64,000 nucleotides of DNA from Synechococcus sp. KORDI-100 (GCF_000737535.1 NZ_CP006269.1:1488001-1552000), one strand, 5' to 3'; counted from the stretch's first letter, positions 1 through 10,293 are shown. The notes: generated by a model from the letters alone, not told the origin. Numbers and translations are program-made.

Positions 1-1626
<1,626 letters not shown>

Positions 1627-1636
1627 TGGTTTTGGT

Positions 1637-2365
1637 TTAAAGCATCGCCTGATCTCTGATGGTGGTGGTGAGGCGTCGCGTCACCGCCACCCGCTTCGGA
1701 TCATCCGCCCAGTCCCCCAGAACGCTGCGGCGCAACCCTGCACTGGCGGGGGTCAGATGGTTACCTGGGAGGTGCAGAACCTCGCTGGCATCCTCAGGGC
1801 GCTGACGAAGAGCCGCGATCAGGTCATCACTCTGGTCAAGTTCGTCACGTCCGAAACGCACAACAAGATTGCGGGGTTGCAGATAATGCCGGCTGATCAA
1901 TCGCAGGGTTTCTGCAGGGCTTGGACTGAATTCCGTCTCTACTCCAAGACGCGGTGCCAGGTCGCCCAGCAGGGGAATCGAGCGATCCGCTGCGAAGTTG
2001 TTGAAACTCAGGGCCACAAGGCTGTTGCTGCCTCGTCCTCCGTCGGGAGCCAGAAGCAGGAGTTTGCAGCCGAGGCTGTGACCCAGTCGCAACGACGGGG
2101 GAAGTGACCCACTGCGTTCGATGAGTCGCCGCCGAGCCTCTCGCAATTCGCTCCAGGCCTCACGAGCCAAAGCCTGATGGTCGAATCCTGGAACATATGC
2201 CCAAGCGTGAACGGCGATGTTCAACTGGGCGAGGTCCTCCAGCAGCCTGCGGTAGCTCAGCTGAGGTGTTGCGGCGAGATAGCTCCCACCAATGAATTCC
2301 ACCAGGGCCTGAGGCCGGTTCGGGCGGAGCTGCCAGAGATTTCCCTGCTGTCGCCAGCTGTTCAT
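1637..2365 (-). CDS. DUF1350 family alpha/beta-hydrolase-like protein
   Basis: A 242-residue protein that resembles the cyanobacterial and chloroplast DUF1350 family. It shows the N-terminal 'EFIGGSYLAATPQLSYRRLLE' type of segment and a nucleophile-elbow-like GHSLGCK near residue 117, as in alpha/beta hydrolases. No substrate is known to me for this family. It overlaps the upstream prxQ-like gene by 4 bp on the same strand, so the two are probably co-transcribed and translationally coupled. The assigned start follows that overlap. The family call is fairly confident; the enzymatic role is open. Confidence 0.8.
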   Translation of the reverse strand: MNSWRQQGNLWQLRPNRPQALVEFIGGSYLAATPQLSYRRLLEDLAQLNIAVHAWAYVPGFDHQALAREAWSELREARRRLIERSGSLPPSLRLGHSLGCKLLLLAPDGGRGSNSLVALSFNNFAADRSIPLLGDLAPRLGVETEFSPSPAETLRLISRHYLQPRNLVVRFGRDELDQSDDLIAALRQRPEDASEVLHLPGNHLTPASAGLRRSVLGDWADDPKRVAVTRRLTTTIRDQAML

Positions 2366-2829
2366 GCCGCCGGAGTTGAGGCGAGGCTCCTGATCACGCG
2401 CAGAGACTCCCGAACGTGGGCGGGGCCGTCGAGGAGATTCTCGATGATGTGCCGGATGATTCCATCACCATCCACCACATAGGTGACGCGACCGGGCAGC
2501 AATCCCATCGCTCTGGGCACACCGAGGCGTTTGCGCAGAGCATTGTTGGTGTCGCACAGCAATGGATAAGCCAAGCTGTGGCGATTGGCGAAGCGTCGAT
2601 GGCTGACCGCGTCGTCAGCACTGACGCCCCACACCACTGCTCCGAGTTCGGTCAGAGCCTTGTGGTTGTCCCGGAAACTGCAGGCTTCAATCGTGCAGCC
2701 CGGCGTGTCGTCCTTGGGGTAGAAGAACAACACCAGGGGGCGACCGGCGAGATCATCACTTGATCGCTGTTCGCCGTCCTGGTCGAGAAGGTTGAAGGAA
2801 GGGAGACGATCACCGGCCCTGAGTGCCAT
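2362..2829 (-). CDS. prxQ: Peroxiredoxin Q / bacterioferritin comigratory protein
   Basis: A thiol peroxidase of the AhpC/TSA superfamily that reduces H2O2 and organic peroxides. The 155-residue protein has the typical FYPKDDTPGCTIEACSFRD block around residues 36-54, with the peroxidatic Cys in PGCT and a resolving Cys five residues later, as in atypical 2-Cys PrxQ. The reading frame is open further upstream, but the start at 2829 (MALRAGD...) gives the normal family length and N-terminus, so it was chosen. It overlaps the DUF1350 gene downstream by 4 bp. Confidence 0.93.
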   Translation of the reverse strand: MALRAGDRLPSFNLLDQDGEQRSSDDLAGRPLVLFFYPKDDTPGCTIEACSFRDNHKALTELGAVVWGVSADDAVSHRRFANRHSLAYPLLCDTNNALRKRLGVPRAMGLLPGRVTYVVDGDGIIRHIIENLLDGPAHVRESLRVIRSLASTPAA

Positions 2830-2912
2830 CACAGCGCATGAGAGAGGGTTGAGCCTAGGGATCGTCGGCCTTGCCTGGCGCGGGACAATCAGCGCAGGGA
2901 GGATCGTTCGGC

Positions 2913-3716
2913 ATGGGTGAGCAACTGAATCTGCTGAGTGGAGAGCCTCAGGTGTCTGCCTCGGAGCCCACCACGGCATCAGGGCCAATGGTCGTTCCCG
3001 ACAGCCTGCCTGTGCCCAACAGCCTGCTGATCATTGACACCGAAACCAGCGGTCTCGATCCCGAGCAGGATCACTGTCTTGAAGTGGGATCGATTTTGTT
3101 CTCCGTGGCCGATCGGGTGGTTCTCGCCCAGCAATCGTTCCTGCTTCCGGTGTCCAGCAACGCGGCAGAACCGATCAACCGCATTCCAGCCTCTGTGACC
3201 CGTCTGCCTCAACCGTGGAGGCAGGCTCTGGATTACTTCTCAGCACTGATTGATGCCGCTGATGTTCTGGTGGCCCACAACGCGGCTTTCGATCGTCAGT
3301 GGTTCGGCCATGGTTCGCTTCCCGCTGTCCAACGACCCTGGCTTTGCACGATGGAGGACATCCGATGGCCAGCGGAGCGGCAACTGCGCAGTCGCCCTTC
3401 CGTCCGTGATCTCGCCTTGGCCTACGAGATCCCGGTCTGGGCTGCCCATCGTGCCCTGAGCGACTGCACTTACATCGCCGAAGTGTTTCGTCGCTGCGAG
3501 GATCTCGAGGGTCTGTTGATCAGGGGACTTGAGCCGCGCCAGTTGATGCGGGCCCAGGTCTCCTACGACAATCGCCATCTCGCCAAAGATGCGGGATTCC
3601 GCTGGAATGATCCGATCAAGGGCGCCTGGACACGGCGCCTGAGCGAGCGAGAGGCTTCAGAGCTTGCCTTCTCCGTTGATGCTGTTGAGCCACTGCCGGA
3701 GCATCAGGCAGCCTGA
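2913..3716 (+). CDS. DnaQ-like 3'-5' exonuclease domain protein
   Basis: A 267-residue protein with a DEDD-type exonuclease fold. Exo I is IIDTETSGLD near residue 40, Exo II is VAHNAAFDRQW near residue 120, and Exo III is AHRALSDC near residue 172, matching a DEDDh arrangement similar to the DNA polymerase III epsilon subunit. The C-terminal 70 residues (KDAGFRWN..KGAWTRRL) resemble the short extension found on many stand-alone exonucleases. An alternative start lies 42 bp upstream; 2913 is preferred because a GGGAGG ribosome-binding site sits about 11 bases ahead of it. The substrate (proofreading or nucleic-acid turnover) cannot be told. Confidence 0.85.
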   Translation: MGEQLNLLSGEPQVSASEPTTASGPMVVPDSLPVPNSLLIIDTETSGLDPEQDHCLEVGSILFSVADRVVLAQQSFLLPVSSNAAEPINRIPASVTRLPQPWRQALDYFSALIDAADVLVAHNAAFDRQWFGHGSLPAVQRPWLCTMEDIRWPAERQLRSRPSVRDLALAYEIPVWAAHRALSDCTYIAEVFRRCEDLEGLLIRGLEPRQLMRAQVSYDNRHLAKDAGFRWNDPIKGAWTRRLSEREASELAFSVDAVEPLPEHQAA

Positions 3717-3803
3717 GCAGCGCGGTCGTTCCTTTTGCTTCATCTCTCCGAAGCCACTGCGTTGTTTTTCCGAATTCCGCTGCATTGTCAGCAGGCTGTT
3801 GTC

Positions 3804-4082
3804 ATGGCGGCCTTCATTCACCATCAGCAACGTCCACTTCGCTCACGTCTGCGTCACTGGCAGCAGGTGCGCACCTGGGCTCGTCTGATCCGTGAAGCTG
3901 AAGCCCTGTGGCATGTCGATGTCCGAGCGCTTCGACGGCTGGGGGCCGTTGAGCTGTCGCAGCTGATCGAGGAAGTTCCCGCGACGCACCGGCGCCGTGT
4001 AAACCGCTGGCTGGATTCCTACTCCGTGGCAACACGCTTGCACCGTGTTCCCAGTTCGCAGAGAGATGACAATGCTTGCTGA
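3804..4082 (+). CDS. Conserved-looking small basic protein of unknown function
   Basis: A 92-residue Arg-rich protein, probably mostly helical (RSRLRHWQQVRTWARLIREAEALWH). No domain is recognised. The frame is open 69 bp further upstream; 3804 was chosen because the upstream part has atypical composition, but the start is uncertain. A hairpin (TTGTTGA at 4093-4099 pairing with TCAACAA at 4114-4120) lies just downstream without a clear U tract. It sits between the exonuclease and the decayed pstS locus. Confidence 0.55.
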   Translation: MAAFIHHQQRPLRSRLRHWQQVRTWARLIREAEALWHVDVRALRRLGAVELSQLIEEVPATHRRRVNRWLDSYSVATRLHRVPSSQRDDNAC

Positions 4083-4180
4083 ATACCAGTTTTTGTTGAA
4101 CAGCAGTTTTTGCTCAACAACAAGCTGGCTGAATGTTTGGAGCTTGAGTGAAATAGATGTCAACCAATTGATTACCCAAT

Positions 4181-4199
4181 TTTAAACGAATCCTAACGA
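4181..4199 (+). promoter_or_regulatory. Candidate Pho box upstream of pstS
   Basis: Two related 8-mers, TTTAAACG and CCTAACGA, lie in direct orientation 11 bp apart. This spacing and the TTAA/CTAA cores resemble cyanobacterial PhoB-type binding sites. The site is 58 bp ahead of the pstS start, a fitting place for phosphate-starvation control. The match is imperfect and the call is tentative. Confidence 0.35.
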
Positions 4200-4256
4200 C
4201 GAAGATTGTTGATCCAGGCTACTTCTGGGGCGCAGATTTTCACCGAAAGGTCTCCC

Positions 4257-5231
4257 ATGAGCTTCGCAAAGAAGGCTCTTCTCTTGTCTTCTGTTCTCGT
4301 CCTCGGGGCTGGCATGTCCGCCTCGGCCGCTGGAAAGCTGAACGGTGCTGGCGCAACGTTTCCCGCCAAGATTTATCAGCGTTGGTTTGCTGAACTGGCT
4401 AAGTCCGGTGGGCCCAGGGTTAATTACCAGGCTGTCGGTTCCGGTTCAGGGCGCAAGGCGTTCATTGATCAAACGGTCAACTTCGGTGCATCGGATGACC
4501 CGATGAAGAAGACGGATATGGCCAAGGTGAAGCGCGGTGTGGTTTAGATTACAATGGTTGGTGGAACCATTGCATTCGGATACAACAAGCCTGGCTGCAA
4601 CCTGAAGCTGACCCAGAAGAAGGCTGTCTTGGTTGCCATGGGCAAGATCAAGAACTGGAAGGATCTTGGCTGCGCGCCCGGAACGCTCGTCTGGGTACAC
4701 CGTTCCGATGGCTCCGGAACGACCAAGGCTTTCACCAATTCCATTCAGGCGTTCTCCTCTAAATGGACGTTGGGAACCGGAAAGTCTGTGAAGTGGCCAG
4801 CAGGAGTTGGTGCGAAAGGGAATTCCGGCGTCGCTGCAGTGATCCAGAACCGCGTGGGTGCCATCGGTTATGTGAACCAGTCGTACATCAAGGGAAAAGT
4901 TGTTGCCGCTGCCCTTCAGAACAAGTCCGGCGAGTTCCTCAAGCCTTCCGTGTCCTCTGGCGCCAAGGCCCTGAATGGCATCAAGCTTGATTCCGATCTC
5001 GCTGGCAAGAACCCCAACCCTTCCGCCAAAGGTGCTTACCCAATTGCAACCCTCACCTGGGTTCTTGCTTACAAGAAGGGCAACGGTGCCAATGCTGCCG
5101 CGGTGCAAAAGGCCTTCAACTACATGCTGAGCTCGAAGGCTCAGCAGCAGGCACCCAGCCTTGGTTTTGTCCCGCTGAAGGGCGACATCCTGGCCAAGTC
5201 CAAGGCTGCTGTGAAGAAAATCGGCAAATGA
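4257..5231 (+). pseudogene. pstS: Phosphate ABC transporter substrate-binding protein with in-frame amber codon
   Basis: Periplasmic phosphate-binding protein of the PstSCAB system. The N-terminus is a signal peptide ending around ASAAG; mature motifs include LNGAGATFPAKIYQRWF, GSGSGRKAF, GASDDPM and HRSDGSGTTKAF. Reading frame 4257-5231 is intact and in one frame except for TAG at 4545-4547 after residue 96. As I recall the family, this position is a Gln (GVVQIPMVGG-type sequence), so a single CAG to TAG change explains it. Reinitiation at the ATG of 4554 would give a product with no signal peptide. No stem-loop that would suggest programmed readthrough was noticed. Either a recent nonsense mutation or a sequence error; no other pst gene is in the window. 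Confidence 0.85.
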
Positions 5232-5269
5232 ATCGTTGCTGATTCATGTTGTTGGTCAGCCTGGTCGTA

Positions 5270-5297
5270 GGGGGAGCTTGTGCTCCCCCCTTTTTTT
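5270..5297 (+). terminator. Rho-independent terminator after pstS
   Basis: A perfect GGGGGAGC/GCTCCCCC stem with a TTGT loop is followed by C and seven Ts, 38 bp after the pstS stop codon. Confidence 0.93.
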
Positions 5298-5423
5298 GTC
5301 AAGACATAAGTCGACGGATCTGGTGATTTCTTGAACCACGCTTAGTCAAGATTTAACCAGTTGAACATCATTTTTTTGCCTTGTTGTCCTCTCCTTCTTC
5401 ATACATTCTGTCTGACTCAGAGG

Positions 5424-6066
5424 ATGACTTCGTGGTTGCGGTCCCTTCCCGAGAACATTCTCACCGACGAGATGTTTTAGAGAACTTCTAGAAAGTAATT
5501 ATCAACGACGCAACCTTGTTCATCTCACATCAGACAGTGTTGTCCCTCTTTTGAAGAACAACATCTGGCTTGTTGTGCGTGGCATGGTGAAACTGGGTGC
5601 GGTCACCGTTCACGGCGATGAACTTCTTCTGGGACTTGTCGGACCAGGTGAACCTTTTGCTGAACACCTCAGCAACGTGGAGGCCTACGACGCGGTCGTT
5701 CTGTCGGACTGCGATCTCCTGTGTTTATCGATGACAGATGTCCAGCAAACACCAGAGTTGGCCCTCGCGATGATGGACGCGATCGCTGCCCGCTATCGGC
5801 AGGCTGAATCGCTGTTGGCCCTGCTTGGACTTCGCCGCGTTGAAGATCGTCTGCGTGGGTTTCTCGAGTTGCTGGCACAGGATTACGGCCAGCCCTGTGA
5901 GGATGGCCTGAGACTCAACCTGCGTCTGACGCACCAGGAGATTGCGAGTGCGCTCAGCACCACACGTGTCACGGTCACTCGCGTGCTTGTTCTTCTGCGC
6001 GACGAAGGTTGGCTCTAGACGGATTCTCAGCGTTTTCTGGTGATCTCCCATCTGCCTCACCGCTGA
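5424..6066 (+). pseudogene. ptrA: Crp/Fnr-family regulator (PtrA-like), disrupted by a frameshift and an amber codon
   Basis: A cAMP-receptor-type regulator sitting next to pstS, the place occupied by ptrA in marine Synechococcus, where it is linked to phosphate control. The likely start at 5424 reads MTSWLRSLPENILTDEMF and then hits TAG at 5478-5480. One base fewer in the TTTT run at 5475-5478 would restore RELLESNYQRRNL and the long downstream frame (cyclic-nucleotide-binding-like barrel, then HTH with LTHQEIASALSTTRVTVTRVL). That frame stops at TAG 6016-6018 right after DEGWL, but continues in frame to TGA 6064-6066 as TDSQRFLVISHLP, which looks like the missing wing of the HTH with TAG replacing a Gln codon. 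A TTG-started 155-residue ORF (5551-6018) would lack the N-terminus. The ptrA name rests on context. Confidence 0.75.
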
Positions 6067-6153
6067 CAGCCTTAACAACAGCTTCAGCGCGAGAGCCTCA
6101 CCATCGGCATCCTCATCATCGACAGCCTCACCACTTACGATTTTTTGGCTGGC

Positions 6154-6179
6154 AAAAAAAACCGGCGAGTGACGCCGGC
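6154..6179 (-). terminator. Rho-independent terminator of tRNA-Pro
   Basis: Read on the minus strand, CCGGCG/CGCCGG forms a stem with a short loop, followed by a run of eight Ts. It lies 44 bp beyond the 3' end of the tRNA gene. Confidence 0.85.
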
Positions 6180-6222
6180 TGGCTCCTGATCGGGTGAATC
6201 GGGGAGCGAATGGACGGTTGAA

Positions 6223-6299
<77 letters not shown>

Positions 6300-6310
6300 G
6301 ATTCAAGCTA

Positions 6311-6646
6311 TCACAGAGAATTGCGGCGTCTGGCACGGTTCAGGAGGCGGGCTGTGAGACGGTCTCTGCTCTCTGAGGCATAGCCGTAAACCCGGCGTTG
6401 TCTGGCCAGGCGTCGAAGCTCCAGAAGCGTCATGGAGGCCAGCCGTAATTCGGGGAGTGTCCTCCAGGCCCGAGAACTCATGGGCAGGGGATCCGTCGTT
6501 GCAGCGCTGCCAAGGGTGAGGGTTCCCTCGGCCAGCCACTCGGGGATCAACACCACGAGAACAGCGATCAATCCATACAGCTCCACCACCCCCCGCGGCA
6601 GTGGATGCAATTGATGTCGCGACTCTCGCTTCTCCGGTGCGTTCAC
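6311..6646 (-). CDS. Small membrane protein with a SAP/Rho-N-like C-terminal helix pair
   Basis: A 111-residue protein. Residues about 18-40 (VVELYGLIAVLVVLIPEWL) are one hydrophobic segment. The C-terminal 50 residues (LRLASMTLLELRRLARQRRVYGYASESRDRLTARLL) look like the short helix-extended-helix motifs of SAP or Rho-N type that bind nucleic acid. I have seen similar proteins in cyanobacteria without an assigned role. It lies downstream of msrA and the 59-residue membrane peptide on the same strand. Confidence 0.7.
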   Translation of the reverse strand: MNAPEKRESRHQLHPLPRGVVELYGLIAVLVVLIPEWLAEGTLTLGSAATTDPLPMSSRAWRTLPELRLASMTLLELRRLARQRRVYGYASESRDRLTARLLNRARRRNSL

Positions 6647-6714
6647 GCGGGGGAGCCCACCGCTCAGGTCCCATCACGATGCCATCTCTGCGTCAGGTCG
6701 CCCGTTGCAGGTGG

Positions 6715-6894
6715 TCAGATCCGCAATGTTCCTGAGGATTCTGGGGCAGGTTGCTGTGTTGGTGCCTGATCTCGCCAGAGCAGCTGCGAGGGGCCTGTCC
6801 GATCTGGAACTCGTGTCGTGAAGACCAATCCGAACACCAGAAACAGGGTGAGCAGCATGGCCAGGATCACCATCCGATCCGACAGCTCAGGCAT
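6715..6894 (-). CDS. 59-residue single-span membrane peptide coupled to msrA
   Basis: The ATG of this ORF shares its A with the TGA stop of msrA (TGATG), implying translational coupling. The product begins [19 protein letters not shown], has one strongly hydrophobic segment at residues 8-26, then a polar Pro/Gln-rich tail. No family is recognised. The overlap, orientation and clean TM-plus-tail design favour a real gene. Confidence 0.6.
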   Translation of the reverse strand: MPELSDRMVILAMLLTLFLVFGLVFTTRVPDRTGPSQLLWRDQAPTQQPAPESSGTLRI

Positions 6895-7607
6895 CAGCTC
6901 AGAGCGATGGGTGAGTTGTCACTGCGCAGCACACAGTGGCTGATGGACCAGTCGTACTGGGCCCAGATCGTTGATGGCAATCGATACCCAGCACCCTTGA
7001 AGTCTCCGAGTGATGTCTGGGTCGGCATTGCCGAACAGTACGGACGACTGCCTGGTTTTGCCAGGTACTGCTGGTGGTAGGGCTCTGCGAAGTAGAAGGT
7101 TTGATCGGCCTTGATCTCCGTGGTGATCGCACCGTATCCACGGGAGTTGAGCTGCTCCTGGTAGGCGTCGCGGCTGGCGAGCGCCAGGGCCATCTGCCGT
7201 TCTGTGGTGGTGTAGATCGCTGATCGGTACTGGCTGCCGCTGTCGTTGCCCTGTCGGTCACCCTGCGTCGGATCGTGGCATTCCCAGAACAGCTTCAGCA
7301 GATCGGAGAAATCGATGGCGGGCGTGCTCCAGACAACGCGAACCCCCTCCGTATGGCCTGTGCGGCCTGAACAGACCTGTTGATACGTGGGATCAGTCAT
7401 CTCCCCCCCCGCGTATCCCACGGCGGTCGTCACCACACCAGGAAGTCTCCAGAAGCCTTTCTCGGCTCCCCAGAAACATCCACAGGCGAAGATCGCTTCC
7501 TCCTGGTCCGTCATCAATGGGGCTCTCAGGGGCGAACCCAGCACGGCATGGCGTTCCTCGCTGGAGTCGACCGTGCCTCTGGAGGATGAAAGCCAGGAGG
7601 GAAACAT
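6894..7607 (-). CDS. msrA: Peptide-methionine (S)-S-oxide reductase
   Basis: Repairs methionine S-sulfoxide in proteins. The catalytic FACGCFWG motif lies near residues 40-47, followed by [13 protein letters not shown] and [23 protein letters not shown], all typical of MsrA. Length is 237 residues from the 7607 ATG; a second ATG at 7514 ([12 protein letters not shown]) would give about 206, closer to the minimal family size, so the first 31 residues may be untranslated. It overlaps the small membrane peptide downstream by one base. Confidence 0.95.
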   Translation of the reverse strand: MFPSWLSSSRGTVDSSEERHAVLGSPLRAPLMTDQEEAIFACGCFWGAEKGFWRLPGVVTTAVGYAGGEMTDPTYQQVCSGRTGHTEGVRVVWSTPAIDFSDLLKLFWECHDPTQGDRQGNDSGSQYRSAIYTTTERQMALALASRDAYQEQLNSRGYGAITTEIKADQTFYFAEPYHQQYLAKPGSRPYCSAMPTQTSLGDFKGAGYRLPSTIWAQYDWSISHCVLRSDNSPIALS

Positions 7608-7678
7608 GCTGAAGCGACTGGTCTCCAGAGCCTAAACAGACCTGTTGAGACCCCGAGGCGCCATTACCACGCGCGCGA

Positions 7679-7945
7679 TCAATCAGCTTGCGACGCTGGT
7701 TCCTGAGTCGGCTCAACCTGAATGTGATTGATCAGGGTGGTCACAAAAGCGAACAGCAGGAAAGGCAGGCTCAGCACAAGGATCAAGCCAACGCCGACCA
7801 GCGCGAATAGAGGTCGGGAGGAACCCATCAGTGCCAGTCCGGCGGCCAGGCTCACGAAGATCACCGCCATCCACGCCAGCACCTGGCCGTAGATATCACC
7901 GAAGGTGAGTGTGCAGCGGACGGAAAAAGGGTTGCTGCTGGTCAT
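7679..7945 (-). CDS. Small two-span membrane protein of unknown function
   Basis: An 88-residue protein beginning MTSSNPFSVRCTLTFGDIYG, with two hydrophobic segments (about residues 22-40 and 46-70). The frame is open 54 bp upstream, but the N-terminus at 7945 looks natural and has AGG a few bases before the ATG. It lies between msrA and an ABC exporter, all on the minus strand. No family name is known to me. Confidence 0.65.
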   Translation of the reverse strand: MTSSNPFSVRCTLTFGDIYGQVLAWMAVIFVSLAAGLALMGSSRPLFALVGVGLILVLSLPFLLFAFVTTLINHIQVEPTQEPASQAD

Positions 7946-8013
7946 GACCTGGGAGGACGTTTGTTCAGCTAAGGCGGACAGGCTTGGTTTGTCCGGCAAT
8001 GTTCAAAACTCTT

Positions 8014-9810
8014 TCAGGACGCCATCGCATCCAGTTGTTCAGCAGCCTGCTGGCGTTCCCAGAGTCGCTGATAGGTGCCATGGGTACGGATCAGATCGTT
8101 GTGATGACCTTGCTGGACGATTCTGCCTGCTTCCATGACCAGAATCCGATCGCAGGCTGCGGCAGCGGACAGTTGATGACTGATCATCACGATGGTGCGG
8201 TCATCCTGGCCGCGAATCGACTCAAGAACCGCTGCAGCGGTGTTGTTGTCGACACTGGCGAGCGCGTCGTCGAGAACGAGCACAGGGGACGACACCAGCA
8301 GTGCCCTCCCCAGGGCGGTCCGCTGCCGCTGGCCGCCGCTGAGGGTGATTCCCCTCTCTCCAACCACGGTCTGGAAGCCATCGGGAAATCCGCGGACATC
8401 ATCGGCGATGCGGGCCTGTTCCGCTGAGTGGCGCACCTGCGCATCGCTGGCCTCGGGATCTCCGTAGCGCAGGTTGTCCGCCAGGGTGCTGGTGAACAAA
8501 AAGCCTTCCTGGGGCACCATGGCCACGGATCGGCGGAGGGTGTCCAGCGGCAGGCAGGTGACGTCCACGCCGTCAAGGAACAGTTGCCCGGGCTCCACCG
8601 GCACCATGCGACCGAATGCTTTGGCCAGCGTTGTCTTCCCGCAGCCAACCGGCCCTACAACGGAGACAAGTTCGCCTTCCTTGATGCTGAAGTCGACGCC
8701 GTGCAGGGTGTCCTGCTGGGCACCCTCGTACCGGATCCTGAGGCCCCTGGCCTCCAGTGTTCCTCTCAGGCGCTCAGTCACAGGGTTGGCTGTCAGCGGT
8801 GCAGAGGTGGGCTGCTGATCGCGAATCAGCGGCACGCGCTGAAGCAGTTCCTCCACACGTTCGAGGCTGACCTGGCCGATCTGGAAGGTGTTGAGCGTGA
8901 ACCCCAGTAACGCCGTCGGGAAGACCAGCTGTCCGACGTACAGGATCAGGGCAACCAGATCACCGGTGCTGACAGTGCCAGCTTCAAGCTTCCCGCTTCC
9001 CAGCGACAGCAGCAGCAGCAGTGAGATGGAGGAAATCCCCTCCAGCAGCGGAAACAGGGTGCTGCGTGTTCGGGAGAGGCGGATCTGGCTGTCTCGATAG
9101 TTGTGATTGCGCTCGCTGAACGCCGCCAGTTCCGATGACTCCTGGCTGTAGATCTTGATGGCGCCGATCCCGGAGAGGTCCTCCTGGATCAGGTCACTCA
9201 GATCGGCCAGATTTTCCTGCTGACGGCGCTGCTGATGCATCATGCGACTGCCGAAAAGCCGCACACAGGCCAGCATCACCGGATAGGGCCCGACCGCGAC
9301 AAGGGTGAGCACGGGGTCGATCGCCAGCATGGCGGGCAGCGTGAGGCTGTACACCAAGGCGGTGTTGGTCAGGCTCAGGATTGAAAATCCCAGCAGCCGG
9401 CGGATGTTCTCAACATCACTTGTGGCGCGAGCGATCACCTCGCCGCTGCCGGTGCTCTGAACCCAGGCAGGCTCCTGCCTGAGCATGTGATCAAACACTC
9501 GTTGCCGCAGCTCGACTTCAACCTGACGCCCGACGCCGAAGACCAGCTGTCGGGAGAAGAGTCGGACCACGGCCATCACACTTGCCAGCAGGGCGATCCA
9601 GCCGGCCTGCTGCAAGACGCTTCCGTAATCGAATCCCCCCTGGAGCTCATCGACAGCACTGCGGACTTCCCTCGGGATCGTCACTCCCAGAAGGTTGACG
9701 ATGACAAGGGCGATCGCCCCGAGCAGCACGGTGCGCCGGTGGGGGCGCAGATAGCGGCCGATCAGATCCAGGCGCAGGGCGGCCACGGCGTCAACCATGA
9801 GGAGCGCCAA
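8014..9810 (-). CDS. ABC transporter, fused permease and ATPase (exporter type)
   Basis: A 598-residue half-transporter. The N-terminal ~330 residues hold six transmembrane helices of the type-1 exporter fold, starting with RRTVLLGAIALVIVNLLG. The ATPase follows, with Walker A VGPVGCGKTTL near residue 388, the LSGGQ signature near residue 490, Walker B VLVLDDALASVD near 508 and the H-switch in MISHQLS. It should act as a homodimer or with a second half-transporter; no partner is adjacent. Substrate is unknown (lipid, peptide or drug). A second ATG 12 bp downstream is an alternative start. Confidence 0.92.
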   Translation of the reverse strand: MALLMVDAVAALRLDLIGRYLRPHRRTVLLGAIALVIVNLLGVTIPREVRSAVDELQGGFDYGSVLQQAGWIALLASVMAVVRLFSRQLVFGVGRQVEVELRQRVFDHMLRQEPAWVQSTGSGEVIARATSDVENIRRLLGFSILSLTNTALVYSLTLPAMLAIDPVLTLVAVGPYPVMLACVRLFGSRMMHQQRRQQENLADLSDLIQEDLSGIGAIKIYSQESSELAAFSERNHNYRDSQIRLSRTRSTLFPLLEGISSISLLLLLSLGSGKLEAGTVSTGDLVALILYVGQLVFPTALLGFTLNTFQIGQVSLERVEELLQRVPLIRDQQPTSAPLTANPVTERLRGTLEARGLRIRYEGAQQDTLHGVDFSIKEGELVSVVGPVGCGKTTLAKAFGRMVPVEPGQLFLDGVDVTCLPLDTLRRSVAMVPQEGFLFTSTLADNLRYGDPEASDAQVRHSAEQARIADDVRGFPDGFQTVVGERGITLSGGQRQRTALGRALLVSSPVLVLDDALASVDNNTAAAVLESIRGQDDRTIVMISHQLSAAAACDRILVMEAGRIVQQGHHNDLIRTHGTYQRLWERQQAAEQLDAMAS

Positions 9811-9856
9811 CCTAATCAGGCAACTGCATCAAGCTGTCAGAAGCACCGCTCAGCCC

Positions 9857-10186
9857 ATGTCAGAACCGGAGTCCACGGATGCCTCCAGCCAGAGCCATCC
9901 CCTGGAGGCAAGCGATCGAGACCACCTGGACCGCATGCTGGCGAGGGAGTCGCCGCAGGATGGTGATCTGGCCGACCTGGCGCGCCTGCTGATTCGTTAC
10001 GACGGCTTTCCGGGGGCTGATGATCTCCAGAGGGATATGCAGCGGCTTCTGTCGATCTGGAAACTCAGCCGTGATGAGCTCAACCAGCGGGTGAGAGGTC
10101 TCTGGACTGCGGGGTATCGCCCCGGCCCAGCCGGTGATGAGGCGGTTGGATCGGGATTTGATACCAGCGAGGCCGAGGGCAGCTGA
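9857..10186 (+). CDS. DUF3288 family protein
   Basis: A 109-residue protein. The core DLADLARLLIRYDGFPGADDLQRDMQRLLSIWKLS matches the small cyanobacterial DUF3288 family as I remember it. Function unknown. The frame is open another 60 bp upstream; 9857 (MSEPEST) was chosen because the upstream part overlaps the promoter region of the divergent ABC gene. A terminator follows at 10246. Confidence 0.8.
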   Translation: MSEPESTDASSQSHPLEASDRDHLDRMLARESPQDGDLADLARLLIRYDGFPGADDLQRDMQRLLSIWKLSRDELNQRVRGLWTAGYRPGPAGDEAVGSGFDTSEAEGS

Positions 10187-10245
10187 GCGAATGCTGGTCA
10201 CGAAAGCGCTTTTTGGGGGATAGTGGAGATGTCCCCATCACCCGG

Positions 10246-10274
10246 CCCGGAGTGCGTTGCACCCGGGTTTTTTT
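10246..10274 (+). terminator. Rho-independent terminator between DUF3288 and trpD
   Basis: CCCGG-A-GTGC, loop GTT, GCAC-CCGGG forms a nine-base-pair stem with one bulged A, followed by seven Ts. It lies 60 bp after DUF3288 and only 20 bp before the trpD start, so it could also act as a leader attenuator if transcription starts upstream of it. Confidence 0.88.
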
Positions 10275-10293
10275 CTGTCACTGGTCCGTCGCC

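Noticed and set aside
4545-6018. Amber (TAG) recoding as Gln in this organism
   Set aside because: Normal genes such as gatA and dnaE end in TAG at the expected C-terminus, so general recoding is unlikely. Local mutations explain the pstS and ptrA-like cases better.
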